NCBI GenBank assembly: GCA_002099365.1
Contig: MSED01000002.1
Coordinates: 3,348,001-3,412,000 of the forward strand
Reading direction: 5' to 3'
Source of the DNA: Phialophora verrucosa
Lineage: Eukaryota > Ascomycota > Eurotiomycetes > Chaetothyriales > Herpotrichiellaceae
DNA length: 64,000 bases
In this document: positions 11,140 to 21,119 of the stretch, one piece after another
Position numbering within the stretch: position 1 is the first letter of the stretch
How the letters are laid out: the number at the start of each line of letters is the position of its first letter
Made by a program: the position numbers and the translations under genes
The notes under the pieces: model-generated
Database searches by the model: none
What the model was told of the DNA's origin: nothing
Seen by the model: only the letters and a program-made list of their open reading frames with translations

Positions 11140-12381
11140 TCAGCTATCGAAGAAGAGGGCCGCGCTGAGCATTTGCTCCAGCGCGGTCTTCCTGGGTCGT
11201 CTATCTTTCGTTGTGACCTCCATGTATTCATTGGACGGCGCCGATTGGAAGTTGTCGTGGCTTCGTACTCTCTTGCGTCCAGACTCTCCGGACGGTGCTC
11301 TGGTGTGGTCGACCTTGGCCGGCATGGAGGGGCTTCTAGGGAACTCGTCCTTGAACGCCGACACGACGACTGTTGAGTCGAGGCTTCGACCTGAGCCGAC
11401 AACGGAGTCCGAGCCTCTAGTCTGTTCTGAAGAGATTTCTAGTGACCGATTGGGGTCCGGCACAGCTGTTTGTTCGGCTCGAGTGGTAGGTGGACGTAGT
11501 GGCTCGGGGAAGTGGGTCGATTTTTGAGTCGATAGGTGGTCTTTGTTCTCGTTCTGGTGCCAGAGCTGTTCTCGAATGCGGCGCATGGCATGCATATGTC
11601 TGCGGAATCCTGTCTCAATGCCATCCAGGTTCAACATCTCCGTAGGACTATTGAGGTTCGTATGGTGAGGCGAGGTCTGATGACTGGGCCATGACGGCGA
11701 CTGGAGACTTCCCGAGCTGGTGTTGGGGAAGCCGCTCCCAAGAGGGGAGACCATGTTTTCTTTGAGATTATCGTTGATGATGCTGACTTGCTTGATCGAC
11801 CTGGCCGCTCCCGCAGGACCTTGCACCGTGCTAACCGTGCTTCCTTGGTCCCATTTCTGGAGAACAGTTCTTGTGACTTCTGAGAGGACCCGATATTCCT
11901 CCGTCTCCGTGGCAGCTCTCGCTCGAGCGAGCTCGGCGTGTGTCAGGGACGAGAGGAACACGTTGAGGCTTTCCACGAGCATTGAGAGCTTTCGCCGAAA
12001 GTCTTGGACAGTGACGCCATCATAGTTCACGTCTTGATTGGTGAGCCACTGCTTCACGGCCGCGCGGTCCCTCGCTGGCGTCGAAAGATAGAGTTTCACG
12101 AGGTTGTATAGTGGTCGGAGAGCAGCATTCAACGAACTTAGGATCTTCGAGAAGGTCAACGCCCAGCGTTTGTGGTCTGGTTGTCGATCGATGAGTAGCG
12201 AGGTGCTCCCGACGCTGTGTAGTGAATCAAGGCTGATGGCTACTGTCCAGACCTCAAATCGCAGGTTCTCGAAATCTTCCGAGGCCTTTTGCATTCCATA
12301 GAATGTGTGCCAGGCTATTTTGCAGGCATTTGCCAAGGCGTCATGGTTTTGCGGCTCGTTGGATCCAATAGTGGGCGACAT
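11140..12381 (-). CDS. Helical protein resembling fungal STAND N-terminal domains
   Basis: A 413-residue single-exon protein with ATG start at 12381. The first ~190 residues are predicted largely helical from composition: an amphipathic start (ALANACKIAWHTFYGMQKAS), then repeated Leu/Val heptad-like segments (LNAALRPLYNLVKLYLS, LSMLVESLNVFLSSL). This layout resembles the N-terminal helical domains found alone or before NACHT/NB-ARC modules in fungal STAND and heterokaryon-incompatibility-related proteins. There is no P-loop or repeat region here. The C-terminal ~200 residues are Ser/Pro/Arg-rich and probably disordered, ending RKTALEQMLSAALFFDS. Assignment to that group is by overall character only and is uncertain. 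Confidence 0.55.
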   Translation of the reverse strand: MSPTIGSNEPQNHDALANACKIAWHTFYGMQKASEDFENLRFEVWTVAISLDSLHSVGSTSLLIDRQPDHKRWALTFSKILSSLNAALRPLYNLVKLYLSTPARDRAAVKQWLTNQDVNYDGVTVQDFRRKLSMLVESLNVFLSSLTHAELARARAATETEEYRVLSEVTRTVLQKWDQGSTVSTVQGPAGAARSIKQVSIINDNLKENMVSPLGSGFPNTSSGSLQSPSWPSHQTSPHHTNLNSPTEMLNLDGIETGFRRHMHAMRRIREQLWHQNENKDHLSTQKSTHFPEPLRPPTTRAEQTAVPDPNRSLEISSEQTRGSDSVVGSGRSLDSTVVVSAFKDEFPRSPSMPAKVDHTRAPSGESGRKRVRSHDNFQSAPSNEYMEVTTKDRRPRKTALEQMLSAALFFDS

Positions 12382-12430
12382 GAGTAATGCTTCTCGGGGG
12401 AAAGGAAGAGGATAATCAGTTTACAGACCG

Positions 12431-13600
12431 TTACGGAGTAGTGACAGGAAGCAGCTTTTGAAGGGCCGAGCGAATGTCGATGACAGGTATGACTGCACGC
12501 AGAGTTCGCTCTTTGCGTCTCGTTAAGTCCAGCACTTCAGTGGCCTTAGCCACGTCCGCCTCCCCGCAATGCACATGTTGTGTGTAAATGAAGACAGGAG
12601 ACACATTGCCCACGTCCTGTAGCCCAGTCGTCGTGTTACCTGTGCTTGAAGGAAGGCCTTAACGCGCTCGGACTCGTCGTGCCACTGCGTGGCCTGACCA
12701 AGCGGCATTAATACGCTCAACGCTCCATTCGGCAAGGGCGAAAACCCTCCTTCGATCGGATGCACTACCGGTGAGAACATTGACGTGCAGAGCATAACGG
12801 TCCTGCAAGATCCTAGTGTATGGTTAGCGGCAGGCTGGTAATCCCCTTGAAATGGTATTTCTCGCTGGCATCATGGGAACCACCAGGAAGGGCTCGACTG
12901 CCATCGATCCCATTACCTCGCTGGAAGGATACTAGCGGCCGGCACGATAATATGATCTGCGACAAATCAGTCCCACAGTCGATTCCAGATCCATGGCTCA
13001 TTGTGCTGCAAGGAAAAGTCAGCATCTCTTAGACTTTGAGTAAGTAGCAAGACCGATGAGGAGTCGAAATTGACGCCCGAATGTCAGGTGCCGCTGCTCC
13101 CAAAACTCACAAGGCGATCGCCAAGAACTTCAACTTCGGGCACATGAGGCCTGGACCGCGCCTAAGACCTGCCCGCCAAGGCCGTCTAGGCTCGCCTGTG
13201 GAGGAACACAGGCTGCCCGCGACATATCAGGTTACCTGCCATATCAACAGAATAAGCTCGCGGCGCTGCTCCGTATAGGCGGGGAGGCCACTTGCTGGAG
13301 TCGCCCTTGCCCATCTTGTCAACATTTAGACGCACTCGGTAGAGCGAAGCATCATGAGCAGCCCGACAATGCAAGGGCCATTTATGTAAACTGCTTCTTT
13401 CCCCCAGTCCATCGTCTTGAACCTCGACCGTCCCACAGCGAACGCTTTCAAGAGTCGAGTCTCCCATCAGACCGATCGAGTCCGTTCTCGAGAGAAGCAA
13501 TGCCTCACCTTCAAATAGTCCACAAGCTGCGCACCGCGCACTCTCCGCCCTCAAAACAACAGAGTTGCTGGTGAAATAGTAAGGTATGTTAGTTGCCCTC
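12431..13600 (-). pseudogene. Degraded multi-exon gene of unknown family
   Basis: Protein-like segments lie in order on the minus strand but cannot be joined into one frame. A first block (about 13590-13240) reads YYFTSNSVVLRAESARCAAC, with a C-x2-C. A block near 13010-12920 reads HNEPWIWNRLWD, then an in-frame TGA, then FVADHIIVPAASILPA before a possible GTAATG donor. A block near 12805-12700 (DRYALHVNVLTGSASDRRR, continuing to about INAAW) follows a TTGCAG acceptor and then shifts frame before QWHDESERVKAFLQAQ. The end (12590-12431) reads VFIYTQHVHCGEADVAKATE and finishes with TTP and a stop. An internal stop plus at least one frameshift suggests a dead gene, though unusual splicing is not excluded. 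I do not recognise the family. Confidence 0.4.
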
Positions 13601-14276
13601 GACGAGGTACGCTTCAGGTTCTGACAACACAGTGTGTGAAGGATATGGACTTTCTATGTAGCGCGGTCGCATCGACCTCACAAGCAACAGGAGTGACACG
13701 ATCAGCCTCCGCCCATTCGGTCCGGCCCCGAGGCTTCGCAGGCAGAGGCTCACTCAGGTCCGAGCCTCATATCGAATACTGCAGCACTGCGAACGATATG
13801 CTGCTCGAATCATGCTAGGCCAAGTATTAAGATCCGTCCAATTGGGCCTGGTACGCGTACATGCCGACAACCGCGATAAACACCGACATCTCCACCAATC
13901 GCCCGCAGGTGTCCGCAGTACCACAATGCAATTATATCACACCACCTGCGCTGTCACGCCACGGCTCCCTCCACAGCAGCCACCAGTCGCAATACTAACA
14001 GGGACATCGAACCAAGTTAGTCCCAATTTGCCCAGGCTTCAATGTGCTTTTTGCAGTATAACCCAAGATTGATGGATCAGTCACCTGATTCGCGCTCCAG
14101 TGAGTGGCTCGATAGACCAACGTGCGAGGCATCAATGTGGATCGCTGCCCAGTCGGATTCGCCTGGAACTTAGTCCTGGTCGAAGTCGTTCACCCAGCTA
14201 TCCGCCATGTTCACTTGATATCATACTTCACACGGGCTCAATGCCAATCTAGAAGCAGTCACAGCCAGGCTTCGAG
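13601..14276. other. Intergenic, no gene seen
   Basis: Lies between the degraded minus-strand gene and the plus-strand acidic protein. Short frames only; it presumably holds the promoter for the gene at 14277. Confidence 0.4.
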
Positions 14277-15035
14277 ATGGACTCCCAGAATTCTCAAACT
14301 CGGTGCCAACGTGCCGGCAAGGCATCTTCCAGTTCTGCAAGCACTACTTCGATACGACCCTCCTTTTCAATAACTATTCAGAGCCGGTCTCTGGCATACG
14401 AACTCGGCTCTCTCTCCAGGCGAAAGATCGAGAAGGAAGCGTCCAAAGCGTCCCCTCGGCTCAACAAACTTGTCGGTCATGCTTCGATATTTGACAGCGC
14501 GGCGAGATACATCATAGACCACATTGATGACGCCGGAGATGGGCCCGACTTACCGGAGCCAGTGGCAGTTGAGCAGATACTGGACCAGGAAGAGCTTGGG
14601 TGTGGCGACATTGCTCATCTTGAGTATCCCGAGATGAATGAGTTTGGAACATCCCAATCTTCTTTCGAGATTGTGCATCACGCACCGTTCGGATATGCAC
14701 ACCCGAGAGCAAAGGAGGACTGCGCTATTGATGCCATTAAGGCTCTACCCGACGAAGACGACAACGCGTTCGGGGACACAGAAGATGAGTCTAGCACTGA
14801 CTCTGGTGACGACTATGACTGCTTTGACCGAGAGATCTGGTTGGACTCGCCCTTCGACGGCGACTGGTGCAGGTTGCAGTCGGACTGGGACTTCTGGGAA
14901 TCCCGCTCGAAGCAGGTTGTCATGTCGACTGTGGCTCATGATCCCCACGACGATGATCTCCTTCTCTGGGCTCAGCAACCGCGAGTTCTGTCCGAAAAGC
15001 AAGCTGAGAATCTGTTCGTCGATGCGTTCGGCTGA
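14277..15035 (+). CDS. Acidic hypothetical protein
   Basis: A 252-residue single-exon frame opening with ATG at 14277. The first ~65 residues are Ser/Thr/Arg-rich and basic (TRCQRAGKASSSSASTTS). The rest is strongly acidic, with runs such as DEDDNAFGDTEDESSTDSGD and a tail of W/D-rich segments (GDWCRLQSDWDFWESRSKQ, DPHDDDLLLW). No signal peptide, membrane span or catalytic motif is visible. Such charge polarity is common in fungal orphan proteins, and I do not recognise a family. The length of the open frame in GC-balanced DNA and consistent acidity support coding. Confidence 0.55.
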   Translation: MDSQNSQTRCQRAGKASSSSASTTSIRPSFSITIQSRSLAYELGSLSRRKIEKEASKASPRLNKLVGHASIFDSAARYIIDHIDDAGDGPDLPEPVAVEQILDQEELGCGDIAHLEYPEMNEFGTSQSSFEIVHHAPFGYAHPRAKEDCAIDAIKALPDEDDNAFGDTEDESSTDSGDDYDCFDREIWLDSPFDGDWCRLQSDWDFWESRSKQVVMSTVAHDPHDDDLLLWAQQPRVLSEKQAENLFVDAFG

Positions 15036-15507
15036 TTATCGAGTGACGTGCACATTGCACTCTTGAGCTTGGCAATAGACTAGAATCCTGTCAACTATGC
15101 CCTGCATGAAGCTTCTACTCTGATCAGATTCGGGCTTGCTATATCTGCTCGCGATGGCCCTGACCCGCCTCGGGGACTTGCCGACCCGCGATTGCACGCC
15201 CAATCCGCAACCAAACCCCGGAGAAGCTGCGGAGGAGAAGCCGCAAGGCTAGTGACGAACTGGTCACCATCAGCAATTGGCATGTGAGCGCAGGCAGGCC
15301 ATTCCTGATTGCACCCACGGAGAATACGGACGCAGGACCATTTCATCGACTCAAGTGGCCTCCATATATGTGAAATTTTGATCCCTCCGTAGCCCAGAGA
15401 AGCGAGCCATTCGGGTATAAACCACAAACCCAGCCGTTCGCTAAGCCGTCCAACAATTTCGACCTCTGCTCCACCGGATACACTGTCTGCGCGACCCTCC
15501 CGATACT
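15036..15507. other. Convergent intergenic region
   Basis: Lies between two genes that converge on it, so it holds their 3' ends. No additional gene is supported. Confidence 0.45.
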
Positions 15508-16230
15508 TTACACAGATTGTTCAACGTGGTCACTGGTGGTTCTCGAATCTGGTGACGGGTGGGTCTTGTCGTGCTTACAACAAGCACAGTGCTGACTCCG
15601 CCCGCGTTTCTCGAATCTGTCCATTAACGGAAGACTTCTCCAGCTCATGGCGTAATCGAGCTCGATCAGGCGTAGGCAGAAGGAGATGACTGCCGAAGCG
15701 AGAAAAGAGATTCTGTCCGAAGGATTAGCACAGACTGCTCGTCAGGAGCGGCCCTGCAAGCGCTGGATTGCTCACAAATTGACGATCATAAACGCAAACA
15801 TGGCCTTGACTAACTTGCAATCCGTCGAGAAATATGCCTTTTGAGGTTGCTCGCCAAAATACCTCCTCTGAAACGAACGACATGAGGCTGTTCCATCATG
15901 ATCCCAGAGTCCAATCAAGGTCGCCCAAGCAGCCAGGAACAAAGTGTTCAGAATTGCCGAGACCGTGAAGAATCGAACACCGCCGAAGAAGATGGGGAAG
16001 ATCGAGAGACCGGCGTCAACGGTGCATATACAAGCTATCACTATCGTAGCTGTTGCTTTTCGTGGGACATCAGCATCTGCGTTTGACAGGCCACCGATGA
16101 CGGCTGCGATGAAGCCGATTATACAGATTGACCAGATGGCTTCGACGATGCAAAGGCCAATGAGGCCAAGGCGGAGGAATGTCTCGTCAATAGCTCTGCC
16201 GAGGTCGAGTTCTCTGGTTCTGAATCTCAT
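15508..16230 (-). CDS. Four-span MARVEL-like membrane protein
   Basis: Two exons (16230..15776 and 15712..15508) give 219 residues. The intron 15775..15713 has donor GTGAGC and acceptor GGACAG. Splicing converts a truncated end (IVNL then stop) into a full fourth hydrophobic helix, ISFLASAVISFCLRLIELDY, which strongly supports it. The four hydrophobic segments lie at about residues 22-48, 61-83, 90-112 and 149-172. Short loops and a hydrophilic Cys/His/Lys-rich tail (HCACCKHDK) fit the fungal MARVEL-domain type. These proteins sit in plasma-membrane or vesicle membranes and organise membrane microdomains. The ATG at 16230 is preferred; a 24-residue extension would begin at 16302. Confidence 0.7.
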
Positions 16231-17822
16231 TGCTAAAAATTTCGAAGTTGTATTGATTTGGGAAACGCTTGTCGTTGAACAAGCCCAAGGGTGGCTCAGC
16301 ACTATCTGGTATATATCGTCAGAAGGTTCAACTCAGTCACCCTCGTCGATTCAGCCTTTGCACGTCGCGTGCCGTTCTTAATTCAGATCAAAGACCGAGC
16401 CACGAGCAAGAGCCGGTGATGCCCGTACTAGCTGTTCTCATTGAATCGAATATGGCGTGAGGTGCATATCAGGTGAGGTGCTCCAACCCGATTGGCAGAC
16501 GAGTTTGAAGCTCCCGTGTCAAGAGCCGTAGGAACAAGCATGACTACACGGTAGGATCAAAGTACCTCGCAGGTATGACATGACTCTCCACCCGCGATGA
16601 TGCATGGGTAGTATACGCGAGGCTACCACTGCACGTCTTCTCGAGTGCTCGGAATTCCAAGTCCGGCGACTAGGGTTCCAACTCGAGCCATAGGCCTAAG
16701 ATCGCTAAATGAAGGCTCAGTAACTTCGACGTCGGGCGTCAGACCTCATGCCCCGAAGGTATATCTAACAGTAGGTGACGCCAGTCAGCCCTTGATACTG
16801 TATAGAGACCAGATGACAGATTCTACTGCCACTGCTATCCCTGGTATTAGTGCGGTACTGCGCATTCCGCACATGGGAGCCCTTTGCCATGTCCGCTACC
16901 GCCCCGTGTACGAGTACAGAAGATTGTCGATGCACCTGGACGACATGTTTTCGTCCTGGAGAGAAGAGCGACCACACTCTGTACAGTCCGGCAGGAATTG
17001 AAGCGCAATCCAGCAAGTTCTGGCAGCGTCTCGATGTGCACAGCAAGCATCACGAGCACGGAAGGTGGAGGTAGGTAGAAAGAAAGCCTAACACACGGGT
17101 AGGGGGAGGCTCCGGAGGATTTCGACCCGATAAGCGACACGCACTTCCCCGGGGATCTCTTGGCAGGACAGGGTGGAAAATTGCTCATCGCTTAAGTCTC
17201 GCCGCAGCTCGGGGCATGTCTTAGGTAATCGATGGGGACAAGTTACTGTCCAGAATCTGCGAGTCAGGTCTTTACTCGTACAGTTGAGTAATAACGCTCA
17301 CCCGGTCCAGCGGGAGGCAGTCCAGCCAAGGCCATGCTGGCCGACGCCGACTATGCACTTGCATTAATCCGAAAATGTCCACGTGCAAGACGATCGAAGT
17401 CCCCCCAAGCGGCGAGATCCGCCTTGTCGTCTGTGTCCGTGGTATGATGGCAGCCGGCTTGTGGGCTGTGGGAACGGCTGCTCGCACTGGCACCAGATCG
17501 TCCCCCTTTAGGTGCTGTCCCCGACACCTTTGCGCTGTCCGGCTAAGCGAGGCGCACAATACACGCGGCAGATGTCGGCAGAAGTCCAGTCTGTCGGTCA
17601 GTTGCCTTCGTCCTGCGACGGTAAACTTCCACGAAGTCACTTAGCCTCAGCCTGGTTGGACAACGATTCCGGGTACAAGTAAAGGCGGCCCACCAGCACC
17701 GAAGACAATTAGCATACGATCATGTCTTCAAGTCAAACCACTATCAAACAACTGTACGCCACCCAGCACACTAACGATCCGCCTATACACACAAACCTAC
17801 ACACACTCTGAGCTCGGAAACC
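16231..17822. other. Intergenic, promoter region of two divergent genes
   Basis: About 1.6 kb between the minus-strand membrane protein and the plus-strand bHLH gene. Only short overlapping frames occur. The size fits the long regulatory upstream regions usual for fungal transcription factors. Confidence 0.45.
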
Positions 17823-19192
17823 ATGTCATACTCGCAGTCTCAATCTTCACAGTCACCATCTTACCCGTCATACCAACCGACCGCATACGACGACAGTAAT
17901 CAATCAGTATCGGTATGTCCTGTGTCCCTCTGCCTGAGCTTTGCTCCTGATTTACCTTTGCTGAAAGCTTCATCCAGCAGCCTGGCTGGACCAGTGTCGG
18001 CGACCTTGGCCCATCATCATCCGCAGCGGCAGCAACCTTTGAGAGCTACCCCCCATTTCCGCGGGATCCAGGGGGCTACAACGATGCCAATCTCCTGCCC
18101 CCGACAGAGCAGATCGCTCAATCGCCGAACTACTCGCAGTACCTGAACTTCGACTCCATGGACGCCGGCCCAGCTGCTGCTGCTGCTGCTGCTGCTGCTG
18201 CAGGACCCGGCTCGACGGTCTTGTCACAGCCGTTGTTCGGCACCCCCTCGGTCGCGACAGGCAACCCCCAGCAATATGGCAACTTTACAATCAAAACCGA
18301 ACAAGCCGAGTCCGAACAACTACAACAGCAAGGGGCAAACATGCCCATGCCTACCTACTCACCGAACATGAGCTTGAACCTAAACCCACGAGATAACAAC
18401 AGCACCCTCCCTCGAACCTGCAGCGCCGCCCCCGCATGCCAACACATGATCGAAAGCCCCGAGCTGGAGATGGAAGACCTCAACCTCGGCGAATGGTACC
18501 CCCAGTCGACGATCTCACCGCTCGAAAGCGACCACCAGCTCCCCATACGACAATCCTCGCAACCGACTTTGAGGGTCGACGACCACAGCCGGCAACCCGG
18601 CGCCGACACAAGCACTCGAAGCAACAGCAGTGCAGCCACCACCACCACGACCAAGAAACCGCGCAAACGCGGCCGAAAGCCTTCGGCCGACAACGACGAA
18701 GAGGCCCAAGCCCGCGCCAAACAAGCCCACTCGATAGTCGAGCGCCGGTACCGCGATAACCTCAACGGCAAGATCGCGCAGCTGCAGCGCACCCTCAGCT
18801 CCATCGCCAGCAACTCAAACAGGGCCGCGGACCCTTACTTTGGAGGGGATGAGATTTCGCAGCAGAAGCAGCACCAAGACCAACGCTCAGGCGGAGGCAC
18901 ACGCATCCGCAAGTCGGACGTCATGACCGACGCCGTGAACTACGTGCATCAAAGTGAGGTGCAGATGCGGCACATGGAGAACGAGATCTCGCGGCTGACT
19001 GAACGGGTGAGGACGCTGGAGAAACTGGTCCGATGCGAGGACTGCGTGGTGTTGAAAGAGATGGTGAGGCGGTCATTGCAGGCTCAGGCTCAGGCTCAAG
19101 CGCAGGCTCAAGCGCAGGGGCAGGGCCATGGCCAGGGCCATGGACTCGGGCGTCGTCAGTTGGGATATCAAGGGCAGGAACATCAGAGCTGA
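17823..19192 (+). CDS. SREBP-type bHLH transcription factor without membrane domain
   Basis: Two exons (17823..17912 and 17978..19192) encode 434 residues. The intron 17913..17977 starts GTATGT and ends ATCCAG. The bHLH starts at about residue 275. Its basic region HSIVERRYRDNLNGKI carries Tyr in place of the common Arg (E-R-R-Y-R), the hallmark of SREBP-family factors that lets them bind sterol-regulatory elements as well as E-boxes. A long loop of about 35 residues (with a QQKQHQDQR stretch) separates the helices, and helix 2 RKSDVMTDAVNYVHQSE runs into a leucine-zipper-like segment. No transmembrane helices follow, unlike true SREBP, so it resembles the short bHLH regulators SrbB/SAH-2. 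An NLS-like KKPRKRGRKP precedes the bHLH. Poly-Ala (10) and Gln-Ala/Gly-His tracts are length-variable. Confidence 0.85.
18172..18202 (+). repeat. GCT trinucleotide repeat encoding poly-Ala
   Basis: About ten GCT/GCA codons in a row within the bHLH gene give a ten-alanine tract. Such tracts vary in length by slippage. Confidence 0.85.
19079..19142 (+). repeat. CAGGCT/CAAGCG hexamer repeat in the bHLH gene
   Basis: Alternating CAGGCT and CAAGCG hexamers encode (QA)n, followed by GGCCAT-type units encoding QGHG. The array is at the C-terminus just before the stop. Confidence 0.8.
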
Positions 19193-19369
19193 TTTATTTA
19201 TTGATCAATCGGTTCACGCTACGGCTGGTTTCGGAATTGGACTCGGGCTCGGGCCTTAGGCCTTTGCGTCATGGGCAGTGATGGGTTTGGAGGGTCCCCA
19301 TAATGCGCATGGAGAAGAGGGTTGAGCAAGCAAGGAAGCAATCGACCTCGATGAAAGGACTCTCAACAT

Positions 19370-19440
19370 GGATACGTGGATATGGATTTGGATATGGAAC
19401 AAGGAGTTATGGATACGGGTCCGGATACGGATATGGGTCT
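19370..19440 (+). repeat. Diverged GGATAT-type hexamer array
   Basis: Repeated units of the form TGGATA/TGGATT/CGGATA spaced by 6 or 12 bases. Lies in the 3' flank of the bHLH gene. Confidence 0.7.
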
Positions 19441-19803
19441 CGAATGTTCTTTCTCTGCAGCTGCGTTCAGTGTCAAGCCAAGGAGACAAATGGTCTTACA
19501 AAGGGAATGCAACGGAGTGGAATGGATGTCACATGTCACGACTTCAACACGGCGGCACAGCCAACGTATATCATATGCCACGCTATTATGATATGGTATA
19601 GAACGGCAAGAGAAAGCGAGGGATACACACGCGCACACAGTTATCTTATCACTCTAGAGGATGGACGTCTAACACGGTGATCACTCTAAAGGGCGGGTGG
19701 ATGGATAGATGGATAGAGGCGTACACAGTTCACGAGGACACGACAAACCACCCTCAAGGACAAGACTTGGTTTTTTTTTTTTATATATTCCGGAGTTTCG
19801 ACT

Positions 19804-19855
19804 CGCACTCGCACTCGCACTCGCTCTTGATTGAGCTTGAGCTTGAGCTTGAGTC
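19804..19855 (+). repeat. Paired hexamer microsatellites
   Basis: Four TCGCAC/TCGCTC units are followed directly by four GAGCTT units. The second array is not the complement of the first, so these are two adjacent microsatellites rather than one palindrome. Confidence 0.75.
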
Positions 19856-21119
19856 CAAGGCTGGCGTTTCAACGGGTGATGGAGTCTATACACGCGCGCA
19901 TGCATGCACCGTTGCTGCGATGAGGGAGCTGAGCAGATCTGATGATCTTGATGCATGTGTGGCTTAAATAATGATTCATGAGACATGACCAATATCAAAG
20001 TTTTACAACTGTCCGACTTCTGAGGTTTCAGCCCTTGATCTATCCTATCCTCACTGTACTCGTCGTACAGTATGTACTTCCGAGATGCAGTGGAGATGAT
20101 GAGTTACACGCGTGATACCGGGCGATGTCTGTCTAGGAGGGAGTGTAGAATTTCTTCGAGGCTGAACAAGTTCGTGAGGGACCGGATTTACAGCATTGCA
20201 ACCACTACATACCCAAAGGCACCGACAAGAGGTCCGAACAACTATGGGTCTATAATAGTAAGAACAGCTTACCGTAATAATATGCAGTGGTTGTGATGTA
20301 GCCTGTAGCTGGTCTCATGGTTGGTGGGTGTTCGCTGTCGGCGAGGTTTGCCCGGCCTTTTGGTTTGCTGCCGTTGACTACAAAGAGGCGTTTTAGCGCT
20401 TGTCGGTAACCGGGGGGTTTCTGACCTACTGTGGCGTTAAAACTGTCTATAGTCTCACTGTGGGTGGCCGTACAACGCTGGATGCGGTACGGACTCGTGC
20501 TCCACAACACGCTGATCCAGTCACTCAGCCCATCATTCAGGACGTCAGGAACGGCGAGGTACGACACCGTCTCGGCGGCCAATGTGGCTTGCAGTCACTA
20601 CAGTATTCCGTATGAGTATGTCCGACGAGTGCTGGGATCTCCAAACTTCCCCAACTTTCCATTGTCCAAACTTGGGCACTTGGGAACCAGTGACCTGAAC
20701 GGCGCGGAGTTGGCCCCGGTGATCGCGAGGACATACAGTGCGTAGTGCACGGGAATAGATTCGCGGCGCCGTGCCACTCACTTCCTGGAGCCTTGTCCTG
20801 TTTGCGCAGAACCGATATTCTCCGCATTCAGAATCAGCCTCGGGCAACACACAGGATGAATAGAGTGGAGCACGTGTGTATGGAACTCTACCCCTCAAAA
20901 CCCCAGGAAGAGCGCTGCCTGCACTGTTGGCTGGCTCGGCAAATCGGCCACACAGATGTTGGGGTCGAAAGATGAGAAAAGTTGGAGATCTGGTGTTGGG
21001 GGGCCCGGATACTTGTCGAGTGCGCGTTGTTTCAATGGATGATGGGATGACTGACGATTTGGACTACAAGGCAAGGTCAAGGAGAGTCTTAAGAAAGGGC
21101 CCAAGGAATCAAAACCAGT

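Larger units (their letters stand above)
19193..21119. other. Intergenic with several simple-sequence arrays
   Basis: Nearly 2 kb without a supported gene. At about 19370-19440 are diverged 6-bp TGGATA/CGGATA-type units on the plus strand. At 19804-19855 lie (TCGCAC)n followed by (GAGCTT)n. A poly-T run sits near 19770. A minus-strand frame at 20582-20250 has no ATG and was not accepted as a gene. Confidence 0.5.

Noticed and set aside
19370..19440. Telomere-like or interstitial telomeric repeat
   Set aside because: Units are GGATAT/GGATAC variants, not TTAGGG; they form a local microsatellite.
19303..19680. 125-residue plus-strand frame rich in GYG
   Set aside because: The GYG pattern is simply the translated hexamer repeat; the flanks have no protein character.
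20250..20582. Minus-strand frame with protein-like composition
   Set aside because: No ATG (opens with TTG), no convincing splice partners and no motif.
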